Part shown: piece after piece, positions 18,006 through 28,118 of the stretch
How the letters are laid out: each line of letters opens with the position of its first letter
How positions within the stretch are numbered: position 1 is the first letter of the stretch
Assembly (NCBI GenBank): GCA_037355855.1
Contig: CM074758.1
Span: 5,801,001 to 5,865,000 of the forward strand
Reading direction: 5' to 3'
DNA length: 64,000 nucleotides
Source of the DNA: Pseudo-nitzschia pungens
Taxonomy: Eukaryota > Bacillariophyta > Bacillariophyceae > Bacillariales > Bacillariaceae
The notes under the pieces: model-generated
Database searches by the model: none
Seen by the model: the letters and a program-made list of their open reading frames with translations, nothing else
Told to the model about the DNA's origin: nothing
Translations under genes and position numbers: made by a program

Positions 18006-18353
18006 GTACCGTAACTTACTCAGCTCTAGTGATTTACGGTAATTACCGTTACCAATCATGCGCCAGCTACGAAGGGTGTCAACGGACAGACGGGAGAAGG
18101 TAAGTCGACCGCGCTTGCGCGCGCGCAGGCAAAGTTGCAGCAGCAACAACAGCAGCAAGTTCCTCTCCAGCAAAGCGCTAGGAAGCAGTGAGCTCATAAA
18201 CTTCACTGAAGACCAAGCGCATTGGACTTCTCCCCCTTCCTTGAGTGACTAAGTCAGTGAAAGAATAACCATAGACAGGAAAGCGCGCCCTGATCAGGTT
18301 GCAGCCAGCTAAGTCTATTTTCGTTCAGCCGCTGTCCCCGCATCCGCTCCACC

Positions 18354-19050
18354 ATGTCCACTGATCCTTTTGACTTTTCTGTGGCTTTGGGCATCGATCT
18401 TCATGCTCCTCCCACTGGGGCGGGGGGCTCTCCCGACGCCACGGGATCCCCTTCTATTGCGGGTAAGTCCGGGGGGGGGTTGTTGTTGTTTAGTTTACGT
18501 GTTTTAACACTGTCCGATCCCCAACTCTGTTGGGGTCAGGTCGGTCATAAAGGGCGCTTTTGCGTCTCCACTTCTTGTTCTATTGCCACCCACGCCACTC
18601 GCAAGTTCGAGTTCCACTTAGAGCCCAGTTCTCCCAGCAACACCTATGCCTTTGTCGAAATCAAACCCAACGTTATGTCCTCCACCACCTTCATCCCTAT
18701 CGAGTACTTGGGATCCTCAACCAATGACCTTCTCTCCCAAAACCGGTCATTGAACCAGTGGGACGCCATCTTCTCACAGCTCGCTGCGCGCGGCACGCCA
18801 TCTAACCCAAGTGAATCTGAAGAACACGCCATTGCTCTCGCCGAAACCAGCAAACGCCTATCGGAAATCCCCATTAGCCTCTTGGCGCCGCCAGACAAGC
18901 GCCAGAAAAAGGCAGCCATCCGCTCTGACGTCGAGCGCTCCCTGCCCCCCATGGAACCTCTAAGCGCCATCAGTGACCCCAATACAGTCAAGGAAGCCCT
19001 AGAGAACCTACACGCGCAAGCTTCCCGTATGCGTTCCGTGCTCATCTCCA
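18354..19050 (+). CDS. Unknown ORF upstream of YR gene in element A
   Basis: The frame starting MSTDPFDFSVALGIDL is open to 19214, but the part beyond about 19050 overlaps the recombinase frame and looks like out-of-frame translation. I therefore end the credible part near 19050. The product is Ser/Pro-rich at its N terminus and then mixed, with no recognised domain. It may be the displaced N-terminal region of the recombinase after a frameshift, or a separate protein of the element. The GGTAAGT at about 18462 looks like a donor site, but no splice restored the downstream frame. Confidence 0.45.
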
Positions 19051-19051
19051 C

Positions 19052-19699
19052 ATGGAAGCTCTCGATAGGTGCGCGACGACAGCGGGAATCCTCATCGCCG
19101 GATTTTTTGGTGGATTGCGGGGAGAAGAAATCAATCGCGTGGACCTGGGAGGAATGCTCAAGTATTGGAAGGAAGCAGTGGAAGCGTCAGGGAACAAGAG
19201 ACACGTCCCACTGATACTCTCGGGTTCGTTTAAGCGGGAACGAGGCTTAAAATTCTTTACGCAGCCCCTCTCCCCCACGACAAAGGGAGGAATTAAAATT
19301 CAATTGTGGTTCCAACGCTTGTTGACAGTCCGAACAAAGCAAGGAAGAAAGTCGGGGCCTATGTTCTTAGGAAAGGACTCCAAGAGAAGAGCTTCCATAA
19401 GTGAAATGGACACCCTCTTTTTATCCTTGTTAAATCGGCTCCACAGGTCCCACCCAAGCCTCTTAGGGGAAGAGCCCGCTCTTGAAGGAAAGTTCAGCAC
19501 ATACAGATCCCTCCGGCGCGGAGCTACCTCAGAAGCCCAAAACCAAGGGATCCCTGAAAACGTGATACAGGCCAATAATCGATGGCGCAAGTTCAGCAGA
19601 AGTAATGGACTTCTTCCCGGGATGTCTATGATGGAAAGATACTCAGACGCCAAGGCTTCAGTTCCCACTTTGGTTCGGTTCTCCCACCACCTGATCTAG
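19052..19699 (+). CDS. Tyrosine recombinase (phage-integrase fold), catalytic part, element A
   Basis: 215 residues containing the catalytic half of a tyrosine recombinase, which would cut and rejoin DNA through a Tyr-linked intermediate. Visible: box I GLRGEE (residues 21-26), the box II region YRSLRRGAT (151-159), NNRW (175-178) and the nucleophile Tyr in MMERYSDAK (Tyr 197). The normal box II His is replaced (Tyr or Ser). The family is about 300-400 residues long, so the core-binding N terminus is missing or lies in another frame upstream. It belongs to the eukaryotic mobile-element YRs (Crypton/DIRS/Ngaro type); I cannot choose between them from the sequence alone. The element B recombinase is clearly different in sequence. 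Confidence 0.78.
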   Translation: MEALDRCATTAGILIAGFFGGLRGEEINRVDLGGMLKYWKEAVEASGNKRHVPLILSGSFKRERGLKFFTQPLSPTTKGGIKIQLWFQRLLTVRTKQGRKSGPMFLGKDSKRRASISEMDTLFLSLLNRLHRSHPSLLGEEPALEGKFSTYRSLRRGATSEAQNQGIPENVIQANNRWRKFSRSNGLLPGMSMMERYSDAKASVPTLVRFSHHLI

Positions 19700-20169
19700 G
19701 GCCGGACAAGATGTTTCGGCTCCTTAGGACTGAAGGGCTTGGGGGGAGGCCTCATTCCCCCCACGACAAGTGTCAACGCTTGTTGGGCGTCTAGGGAGCC
19801 CATCCCAATCCCTAGGTCGATTTCGGCGCTTCCGGGTAATGCGCTTCGATCCAGTTCCCAGCATGGACATCAGTGTCGGTTCAATGTTTATCTTCTGGCG
19901 GATTAACTCCCACACAGGTGAATGATTCTCCATGACTCCGGGAAATGAAGTGTTCGAGGGGGGGGACTTATTGTCTAAGATTCTATGGAATCTTTCAGTG
20001 TTTTGCTTTCCTGTCTCTGGGTCATCAGTCACCCAGATTACCAAAAGGTTCTGAAGTTTCCAAGCTTGGCAACTTGGAAACCACAGAGAGTGGATAGGAT
20101 ATGCAGAATATGCGCCACGAAACTTTATCTTGTTGTTGAGGCTAGTACCCCAATAAAAGATATCCGGTC
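19700..20169. other. Region downstream of the element A recombinase
   Basis: No supported gene. A minus-strand ORF of 106 residues (19724-20044) is open but has no recognised features and may be chance. Confidence 0.35.
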
Positions 20170-20494
20170 GGTAGTCTACTCGTGATCTGTATACCCAGGG
20201 TCAGAAGCAGCCTACTGCATGTCGAGAATTCGGCACCACTAGGCAGAGAGACAGAAGAGTTTGCATGCTTCTGGAAACAGAAAACGGTCATTTTATTTAA
20301 CCCTTGAAAAGGGGTTAATTCCGTTATCTAAAGGTAGTCTACTCGTGATCTGTATACCCAGGGTCAGAAGCAGCCTACTGCATGTCGAGAATTCGGCACC
20401 ACTAGGCAGAGAGACAGAAGAGTTTGCATGCTTCTGGAAACAGAAAACGGTCATTTTATTTAACCCTTGAAAAGGGGTTAATTCCGTTATCTAA
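20170..20494. repeat. 163-bp tandem duplication
   Basis: Two nearly identical copies, 20170-20332 and 20333-20494, starting GGTAGTCTACTCGTGATC. Each contains a hairpin, AACCCTTGAAAAGGGGTT. Small ORFs across it are not credible genes. Confidence 0.9.
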
Positions 20495-20629
20495 GCCCCT
20501 GGGTCATTCCCTACCCCCTTCGTATACTGGGGACATTAAACCCCTTATCACCAATTAACAAATTTATTTTGAGTCACTCCAAGATCGTCTGACACTCTGC
20601 CACTTGGAACATAGTAAACCCAGTAAAGG

Positions 20630-20830
20630 CGCCGTTTGTATTATCGAAGCGTTGCTGCTTGCTGCTGCTTGCTGCCCCCCCTGTATTATCGAAGCGTTGC
20701 TGCTTGCTGTCAGCAGCAACGCGTCGATAATACAGGGGGGGGACAGCAAGCAGCAAAGCGTTGATACACAGGAAGCAGCAACGCGTCGATAATACAGGGG
20801 AGCAGCGAGCAGCAGCAACGAATTGTACTT
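20630..20830. repeat. GC-run minisatellite with head-to-head inversion
   Basis: Copies of a roughly 36-bp unit (TGTATTATCGACGCG, GTTGCTGCTTGCTG, then a run of C) read + up to about 20706. They then switch to the opposite orientation, AGCAGCAACGCGTCGATAAT. The junction makes a long self-complementary stretch. Confidence 0.85.
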
Positions 20831-21469
20831 ACGAGGGCGTTGCTACTATACTCAACAATCCGTCTCCACCACCAGAAGATTGTTGTCGGGTCTCCAACAC
20901 CATTGCCGATTGTCGCGTCTCCAACACCAGTAGATTGTTGAATACACCACCATTGTCAGAGGCCAAGTCGCTGCTGTTGTTGTTGCTGTCTGCTGTTTGC
21001 TGTTTGCAGAATTAGAAATTATGAAGCGCTTGCTGCTTGCTGTTGCTTGCAGATCCAATCAATCGATTCGTGTTTTGGTGTTCCGGTTTTCATGTAACAT
21101 ATATTCGATATCCACCCTTGTAAATGAATAGTAACTAAAGACAACTCTAACCCATCAGATTACAAGCACGTCGGTCTTCAATCCCATCAGTTCTCCTATA
21201 CATGGACGCGTCGGTCGACTTCAGTCCCACCAGGTCTCCATACTTGGACGCGTCCGCCCACCTTCTTCCCACTAAGACTTAAGTTTGGGTGCAATCGAAA
21301 ACCTATTTCAAAGCAACTGGAGCGACACTAATTCATTATTTCTATTTTTGCAACTTTGCAAAAGCAAATCCACTAACAAACTACCACTAACAAATAGAAC
21401 CAAAATCGACAATCGACCATGGTGGAGACGCGACAATCGACTATAGCGCTCAGCGCTCTACCACTCAGG

Positions 21470-22490
21470 GGATTACAACGCTGCTTGCTGCTTGCTGTCC
21501 CCCCGTGTATTATCGACGCGTTGGTTGCTGTTTGCTGTCCCCCCCTGTATTATCGACGCGTTGGTTGCTGTTTGCTGTTCCCCCCCTGTATTATCGACGC
21601 GTTGCTGCTTGCTGTCCCCCCCCCCCGTGTATTATCGACGCGTTGCTGCTTGCTGTCCCTCCCCCTGAATTATCGACGCGTTGCTGCTGCTGCTTGCTGT
21701 CCCCCCCTGTATTATCGACGCGTTGGTTGCTGCTTGCTGTCCCCCCCCCCTGCATTATCGACGCGTTGCTGCTGCTTGCTGTCCCCCCTGTATTATCGAC
21801 GTTGTCCCCCTGTATTAATTTTTTTCTACATAAATCCCTGTACAATTTGTACTGGAAAATCGAATTTTTTGATTGGCTCTTGCTGCTTTTAGCGCCACTT
21901 AAAAGGGCGATCCCGCCCCCTGTATTATCGACGCGTTGCTGCTTGCTGTCCCCCCCTGTATTATCGAAGCGTCGCTGCTGCTTGCTGTCCCCCCCTGTAT
22001 TATTATCGACGCGTTGCTGCTTGCTGTTCCCCCCCCCTGTATTATCGACGTTTTGCTGCTTGCTGTCCCCCCTGGTGTATTATCGAAGCGTTGCTGCTGC
22101 TCGTCGCTGCTTGCTGTCCCCCCTGTATTATTATCGACGCGTTGCTGCTGCTCGCTGCTTGCTGTCCCCCCTGTATTATTATCGACGCGTTGCTGCTTGC
22201 TGTCCCCCCCTGTATTATCGACGCGTTGCTGCTGCTTGCTGTCCCCTGTATTATCTACGCGTTGTATTATCGACGCGTTGCTGCTGCTGTCCCCTGTATT
22301 ATCCACGCGTTGCGACATGTTGCTGCTGCTTGCTGTCCCCCCCTGTATTATCGACGCGTTGGTTGCTGTTTGCTGTCCCCCCCTGTATTATCGACGCGTT
22401 GCTGCTGCTTGCTGTCCCTCCTGTATTATCGACGCGTTGCTGTTTGCTGTTTGCTGTTTGCTGTCCCCCCCTTGTATTATCGACGCTAGA
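21470..22490 (+). repeat. GC-run minisatellite of element A
   Basis: More than twenty copies of a unit of about 33-40 bp: CTGTATTATCGACGCG, GTTGCTGCTTGCTG, then 5-10 C. The C-run length differs between copies. The same array occurs, inverted, at 51770-52620 in element B and at 61890-62300 in element C. At about 21810-21880 it is interrupted by a module with TTGATTGGCTC and the palindrome GTACAAATTGTAC. Long ORFs over the array are by-products of the repeat. Confidence 0.92.
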
Positions 22491-22968
22491 AGTGGCGTTG
22501 ACAGCTAAATCCTACTTCGACTTTAGGCAGGTGTAACCAGGCGCCATTTAAAGTGGCGCTGACAGCCACTTATTCGTACGTACCGTCACGTACCGCCACC
22601 TACGTTCGGTACTAGTGACTTCTAGCGTGGCGCTGACACCCAAGTCCTGCCTTTAAATAAGTCCTGCTTTATTCTTAAGTTTTCAATTGATAAGAGGCAT
22701 ATTTACCAGTAAAGGAGCCATTGAAAGTGGCGCCGACAGCCCCCCGCGCGAAAACCAGTTGGGATATTATTACGTACGTACCGAATAAGTGGCTATCAGC
22801 GGCACTTTGAATGGCGCGTATATCTTATATTGGCTTAAAAAATAGCCTAAGCGCTAACTTGATAGGCTTTAGTAAATTTTTATTATATTATTATCTAGCT
22901 TATTTAATTATGATATAAGCCACTTAAGAGCTTCATTGTGAAATCGTGCGTAATTAAATCCAATCGTA
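22491..22968. repeat. Right subterminal region of element A
   Basis: Further AGTGGCTGTCAGCGCCACT-type sites, then a block (GCCTAAGCGCTA...GATATAAGCCACTTAAGAGC) that is the reverse complement of 51380-51480. It stops at AAATCCAATCGTA, before the outer terminal repeat. Confidence 0.8.
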
Positions 22969-23104
22969 CCATTCCATAATCTATACCCATAGGAACGTGA
23001 CTAACCGGAGTATTGTTCGTATCCATCCACGATCTGGTGCTTTTGTATATTCCAGGGGAGTAGTTAACCGGGGTTCTCACCTCCCGGGATGATCTCCGGA
23101 GAAC
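22969..23104. repeat. 136-bp direct repeat, right copy
   Basis: Matches 16925-17060 except one base seen. It carries the uninterrupted reading frame of the unknown minus-strand gene, which runs on to about 23140 (HYCEQINGSLDHSP), so this copy is the original one. Confidence 0.88.
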
Positions 23105-23948
23105 AGGGGAATGGTCTAAACTTCCATTGATCTGTTCACAATAATGACAAACATTTTACTTTCCACTTTTACTCCTACAAGTCAACCTCAATAGAAATCA
23201 TTCAATCTGTTCATAGTCACTTACACTAGACATTCTGTTCACACAAATATCGTTTACAAAAAATGACAGAATCCAACTTTATCAAACATCTTATTTCAAG
23301 CTAGCGTGGAGGTGTGGATGATGCTCTATCCATGATAGATAGCATTAATTCCCAGATCAGTGCATCTTCTATCAATTCAGATGTAAGCCCTTCCGACAAG
23401 AAATACGGAATTTTCAACCTCCACATTTTCACCGCCAGATGTAGTCCGCAAGCACGCAGTTTTGATATTTCATTCATTTATTAACAATTGTCATTGAGTA
23501 TGCTAGCGAACCATAACACTATTTTCAACGGATCCCATCTACTCTGGTTGCTACAATATTAGCTCAGCTAATATGGCGCCACTGCTACAATATTAGCTCA
23601 GCTAAAAAGGCGCCAACAATTAGATTCATAGCTCACCCGTGACAAGATTACGCGCCAATAATTTGATTCATTGCTCACCTGTAACAAGATTACATCGACA
23701 TCAATGGCGGTGCCAATCTGATTCAACGCCCGCATGTCAAAATATTGGGACATATTAACTATTTTCTCTTCAGTTCAACGCGGACCTGTGTCCGAATGGA
23801 TGGCAACATGATTCACATTGATCAGCCTATATCCGTTAGATTTGCAATCATTCAGCAACCAGTCATCCAGTTGGGACTGGTTTCTTATCACAAATTAATA
23901 GTCAGCTTTGATAAAACCATCTTTTCCCAAAAACAGTCTTACCTCAAC
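23105..23948. other. Upstream end of unknown gene and 5' region of Mutator-like transposase
   Basis: The first about 35 bp hold the continuation of the minus-strand unknown gene (a CHYC motif), ending at a stop or a splice junction near 23140. The rest is AT-rich. Two copies of GCTACAATATTAGCTCAGCT (about 23551 and 23584) and two imperfect copies of a CTCACC(C/T)GT(G/A)ACAAGATTAC block follow near 23630-23690. These could be subterminal repeats of the Mutator-like element. No matching inverted copy was found on the right. Confidence 0.4.
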
Positions 23949-24164
23949 ATGTCACTGGTCACACCAAAGCGTTCCTCTAAGGCTACAACAACGACAAAGC
24001 AAATTGACCGCTCATTGTCTAGCAACCAATCACCGCCTGCCCACTCGATCGGGTGGAATGCGGCCAGATCACTGTTTGTGGAAACTGGTGACTTGTCGCC
24101 CCAAACGGCTGGCATGTTTCTCTCCCTAGCTGTCGATTCCGAGAAAACAAATAGTCGACAAGAC
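23949..24164 (+). pseudogene. Mutator-like (MULE) transposase, segment 1
   Basis: N-terminal segment. The frame is open from 23745, but the likely start is ATG 23949 (MSLVTPKRSSKATTTT), where a basic Ser/Thr-rich N terminus begins. The frame is cut at codon GAC by LTR element 3 (TSD AAGAC) and resumes at 29612 in phase. Confidence 0.6.
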
Positions 24165-24487
24165 TGTTACACGTTAAGGTAGAAATTTCGGAGTGGTATG
24201 AATATTGTGAATGTTTAGATACTTTACGAAATATTGTTACGCGAATTATAAATGGAAACATATAAAAATTGAGGTCGCGAGCATAGCCACATTTTGGCAT
24301 GCGCTGCCATAAATGTTGTTTCATTGTCGGTTCCCACGATTAGGCATATATTATCTTCTGGGACTCAACCATAATAATTGGGACACATATCGAATGTATC
24401 CCTCGTTGAATGTCAACATATATTTGATTCCCGTATGGGATTCGTTTAATTATTCATTCGTGAATGTAGCTACGCTACAGTGTCACA
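24165..24487 (-). repeat. 3' LTR of element 3
   Basis: 323 bp, TGTTACACG...GTCACA on the + strand, apparently identical to 29284-29606. Near its minus-strand start is a palindrome, GTAGCGTAGCTAC. Confidence 0.95.
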
Positions 24488-24517
24488 TAGTGCCTCATGA
24501 TTGAACGGAGACCATAC

Positions 24518-27500
24518 TTAAGCCGACCAGTGAATCATTGTGGATTCAGATTGGTCAACTGGCGTTGGTTCTCTGTAAGGGGTTAGCTTCCGGATGTTAA
24601 CTGTTTCAACAACCAATGGGGTTTTCTGGATTTTAACCGTACCATTGTCATGGACCTGGGCAATAATGAATGGTCCTGTTTTTCTTGGCTGTAGTTTGTC
24701 TGGATCCGGTTCTTGCATCCATACCTTGTCATTGAGCTTAAAGGTATGTTCCTTACGTTTGGTATTGTCTCTGAGGAGAGCTTTGTTTATACCTTGCTGT
24801 CGGAGCTGCTGTAGGGCTAACAGGTTGGATGTTAGTGGTAGGTCAACTAGCATGTCGCGATTGAATATTAGAGACCCTGGAGAGGCTTGTAAAGCAGCAT
24901 TGACAGCACATCTGGAGGCATGCATGCAGGTCGCGAGAGCATTGTCCATGAGTTGGCTAGCTCTGGTGTTGGCCTGAGGTGGATTGACATGTACTAGGAC
25001 CCGAAGGATGTCAGCAACTGTATGATGGACTCTTTCGCAGATGGCGTTCGACTGGGGGTTCTTCACTGTAGTTGGTATCGACTGGGTTCCATACTGTTTG
25101 AGGGTAGTTTGGAATTCAGCTCCTAGGAATTCTCCACCATTGTCGTGGACACACCTGATGGGTCTTGGATATCTTGAGAGCCAGCAGTTCTTGAATTGGT
25201 CTGATACATGCTGAGAGGACTTGTCTCTGATTCTGATGATTTCGAGTAGGTTGGTGACTGGATCAATACAAGTGAGGGCTTTGAAGTTGTAGTTTTTGCC
25301 TTGGGCTGTAATCTTCCAAGGGCCTATTAGATCCACATGCACTTCATGAAATGGAGCTAGTGGCGCTTCTTTTGGTGGCAGCCTGCCATATTTGGATTGT
25401 AGGTTCTTGTATCGGATGCAATGGTCCGGGCAAATGTAGGCTTTGCATTTCGCGTCGAGGTTATCTGCATAGAATCTAGTTGTTATGGTTTGATAAAGCC
25501 TCTAATAATTCCTGATCTGCGTCATTGCATAAGTGCTGGAATAGGTTCGGGAACTCTGCTAAAAACAGTTCTTCATCTTGCTTGGGGACTTCAAGTTTTA
25601 GAAAATCAATAAGAGTGCCCTTACCAAGGGCTTCTTTCTTCCCAACAGTAGGTGGATCCATCCGGGGGAGCCTGGAGAAGGCATCAGCAAGAACATTCTT
25701 CTTGCCTTCAACATAGGTGAGGTTGACACCAAATTCTTCAAGGAAGAGCCTCCACCGGAGGACGCGTTGAACCGATAGGGTTCTGAACGTAAGGTTCTTA
25801 TGGTCAGTGTATACGTTGATGACTCCACCGAGGAGCATCTTTCTGTACTCTTTGCAGCAGAGTACTATGGCTAGGAGTTCTTTTTCCGTAGTCGTATAGT
25901 TCTTTTGGGCATCAGATAGTTTCTTGGACCAGTATGCTATGGGCTTGCCATCCTGTAGTATGGCGGCGCCAAGCTGTAGGTCTGAGGCATCAGTGTACAG
26001 TTCAAAGGGCTTGTTAAGGTCTGGATAGGTGTTCAGCGCATCTGCTGCCACCATTGCTTTCATTTCTTGAAAGGCTTTGTCTTGAGCAGGTCCCCAAGTG
26101 AAGGCTGAAGGCGCTTTCCTTTGCTTGCCTTTGATGGCAGCTGCTTGAGGCGTCTTGGGGGCTCCAGTTATATCAAATAGAGGAGCTAGGACATGAGATC
26201 TGCGAGGCCACATATCTCTGTAGTATCCAACTGCTCCGAGAAAGGACTTGACTTGGGTCACAGTTCTTGGCCGGTCCATGTGTAGGATTGCTTCTATCTT
26301 CTTTCTCCATGGCTTAACTGCTGTAGGAGTCATCCAGTATCCAAGGAAGTCAGTCTCTTGTACGGCCCAATCACATTTGAGTGGGTTGCACTTGAGCCCA
26401 TTTTGATTGAGCCGGTCTAAGATCTTGTCAATGGTCTTCATGTGGAGATCAAAGGATCCATTGGTCCAGATGCCAATGTCATCAATATAAACAGTGCAGT
26501 CAGTGTCTTGGAGGATATCTTCCATGAGTTGCTGCGCGACGTCCGGAGAAACTTTAACTCCCATTGGTAGTCTTTGGTATTCATAGCAACCATATGGTGT
26601 CACTATGGTACAGAGCTTCTTGCTTGCGTCATCTAGTTCAAAGCAGTAGTACTGCATGGACAAGTCAATCTTGGTGAAGTGGGTATACTTGCCACGCTTG
26701 TTCATGATATCTTGTATCCTTGGTATGGGATAAGGTCTGCGCTCAAGGAGTTCATTCAGTTCTCTGAAGTCTGATACCCATCGTACCCTGTTATCTTTCT
26801 TTGGTACTATGAAGGTTGGGAACGCCCATTCAGCCGGTCCAGTGCAACGCTTGAGTACTCCATCATTACAAAGATTCTGGAGCTCCCTTTTGAATAGGTC
26901 TTCTCTTTTGTATGCAACTGGATAAGGCTTCTTGTGTATAGGTGTAGATCCGGGCTTCAGTCTTAAAGAGATCTTCTTGTGTGGATACTTCCCTAATTCT
27001 CCATTGAAGACGTTAGGGTATTTGCTTAGTATTGCTTGGAACTGCTGCTGCTCTGCTATGGACATGTGGGACTGTTGCTTGGCGACTGTCGATGGATCTG
27101 TTTCTTGGTAGGCCCTGTCTAAGATGACTTTGGATTTATATGGGTTGGCAAAGGATAGATCCTCAGCAAAGAGTTCGGCGTCTTCGAGTTCTTCCATGAG
27201 CATGGTGTGGTTGTCATGGTATAAGGAGGTGTCCTTCATGGGGATGGTTCTGTCCATCCACTGAACTGCTGCCTCTTTGAATAGGAGATTGATTTGTGCT
27301 AGGTGGAGGAAGTCTCTGCCTAGTATCAAATCGTATCTGCAGTTCGGGGAATGGAAGAGTCTTGCCTCTTGTTGAGTGATAGTGTAGTTGCCGAACTCTT
27401 GTAACTTGAGGTTCTTCATGATGATATATTCTGTAGTGTCGAAGCTTCCATTTGCTGTTGTTGTTAAGACCTGGTGATTGCTTCGAGTCGGTATGGTACC

Positions 27501-28061
27501 AAATGGTAGGGCTCGTTTGTTAATTAGGGTTCCGGAGGATCCACTATCTAGTAGCGCTAGTAGTGGTCTTGATTTGGTTGGTATGCCTTGTATATATTGT
27601 ACTGTAGTTAGGAGAATAGGAGCCACGTTGCTCTTATTCGGGGATGCCTGTTCTGCTGGATTTCCAGCAGTCGACAGCAGCTTTAAATAATTTTGCTCCA
27701 GCGCACCTCCTTTGGAGTAGTCTTTGGAGTTTTGGGTGTTGCAATAGAGATTTTTGGCTGTACCTGTGGACCAATTCCTTGCCAGGGACAAGAGTGGTCT
27801 ATTTGTTGCTGCTGTACTATCTGTCGCGTCGTTTGTACCCTTGGATCGATTCGGTTGTCTTCGATTTGTATCCATGTTGTTCGGATTAGGATCCATGTTC
27901 GTATCGCTCGTTCCGAGGGAACGAATTGTTTGTGTTGCTGAGCTTTCAACAGGACTCCATCCTGTAGGTTCCTTCCCCTCTTTATCTGGGAGATCTCCTC
28001 CATGCGTCATCCCAGACAGCAGGGCTGTGCTGGCATCCAGTTCCTGGGGAGCTGGAGGCAA
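24518..28061 (-). pseudogene. pol: Pol of LTR element 3, broken by deletion
   Basis: Two ORFs. 25476-28061 (861 residues) holds protease (DSGSS), reverse transcriptase (YIDD) and RNase H, and ends prematurely after HLCNDADQEL. 24518-25342 (274 residues) holds the integrase core (HVDLIGPW, HDNGGEF, NAICER) and the C-terminal module. Near 25500 about 285 bp present in elements 1 and 2 are missing, including the integrase H-H residues, and the frame is lost. The reverse transcriptase side is almost identical to elements 1 and 2, but the integrase side is much more divergent. The deletion point is therefore also a junction between two lineages. Confidence 0.9.
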
Positions 28062-28118
28062 GGTGATTGCTGGTTTTGGTGAAGCGCGGGGCTTCTTTGG
28101 TGGCTTGGAGCCATGAAT

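Larger units (their letters stand above)
17062..22968 (+). mobile_element. YR transposon A (right terminus missing)
   Basis: About 5.9 kb. The left end begins GGAGCGGTCGGAAATAG, the same terminus as elements B (51079) and C (61175). In order it has a terminal repeat, an AT-rich repeat array, subterminal AGTGGCTGTCAGCGCCACT palindromes, a tyrosine-recombinase ORF (19052-19699), a 163-bp duplication, a GC-run minisatellite, then right-end subterminal sequence in inverted orientation. Compared with C, about 285 bp of the right terminus are absent and are replaced by the 136-bp flank duplication. The element therefore looks immobile in its present form. Confidence 0.75.

Noticed and set aside
18463..18539. 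Intron in the ORF before the element A recombinase
   Set aside because: GTAAGT and possible AG sites exist, but removing the segment leads into a frame that stops at once.
20225..20245. GAATTCGGCACCAC as leftover cDNA adaptor sequence
   Set aside because: It only resembles the classical EcoRI adaptor, has mismatches, and is inside a 163-bp genomic duplication.
20630..22490. CRISPR-like array
   Set aside because: Units are directly adjacent with no unique spacers, and the context is eukaryotic transposons.
21505..22536. Long Cys/Leu-rich ORFs (up to 343 codons) in the minisatellites, also at 51702-52775 and 61862-62571
   Set aside because: They exist only because the repeat unit lacks stops in several frames on both strands. 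Unit-length changes shift the frame constantly and no protein feature is conserved.
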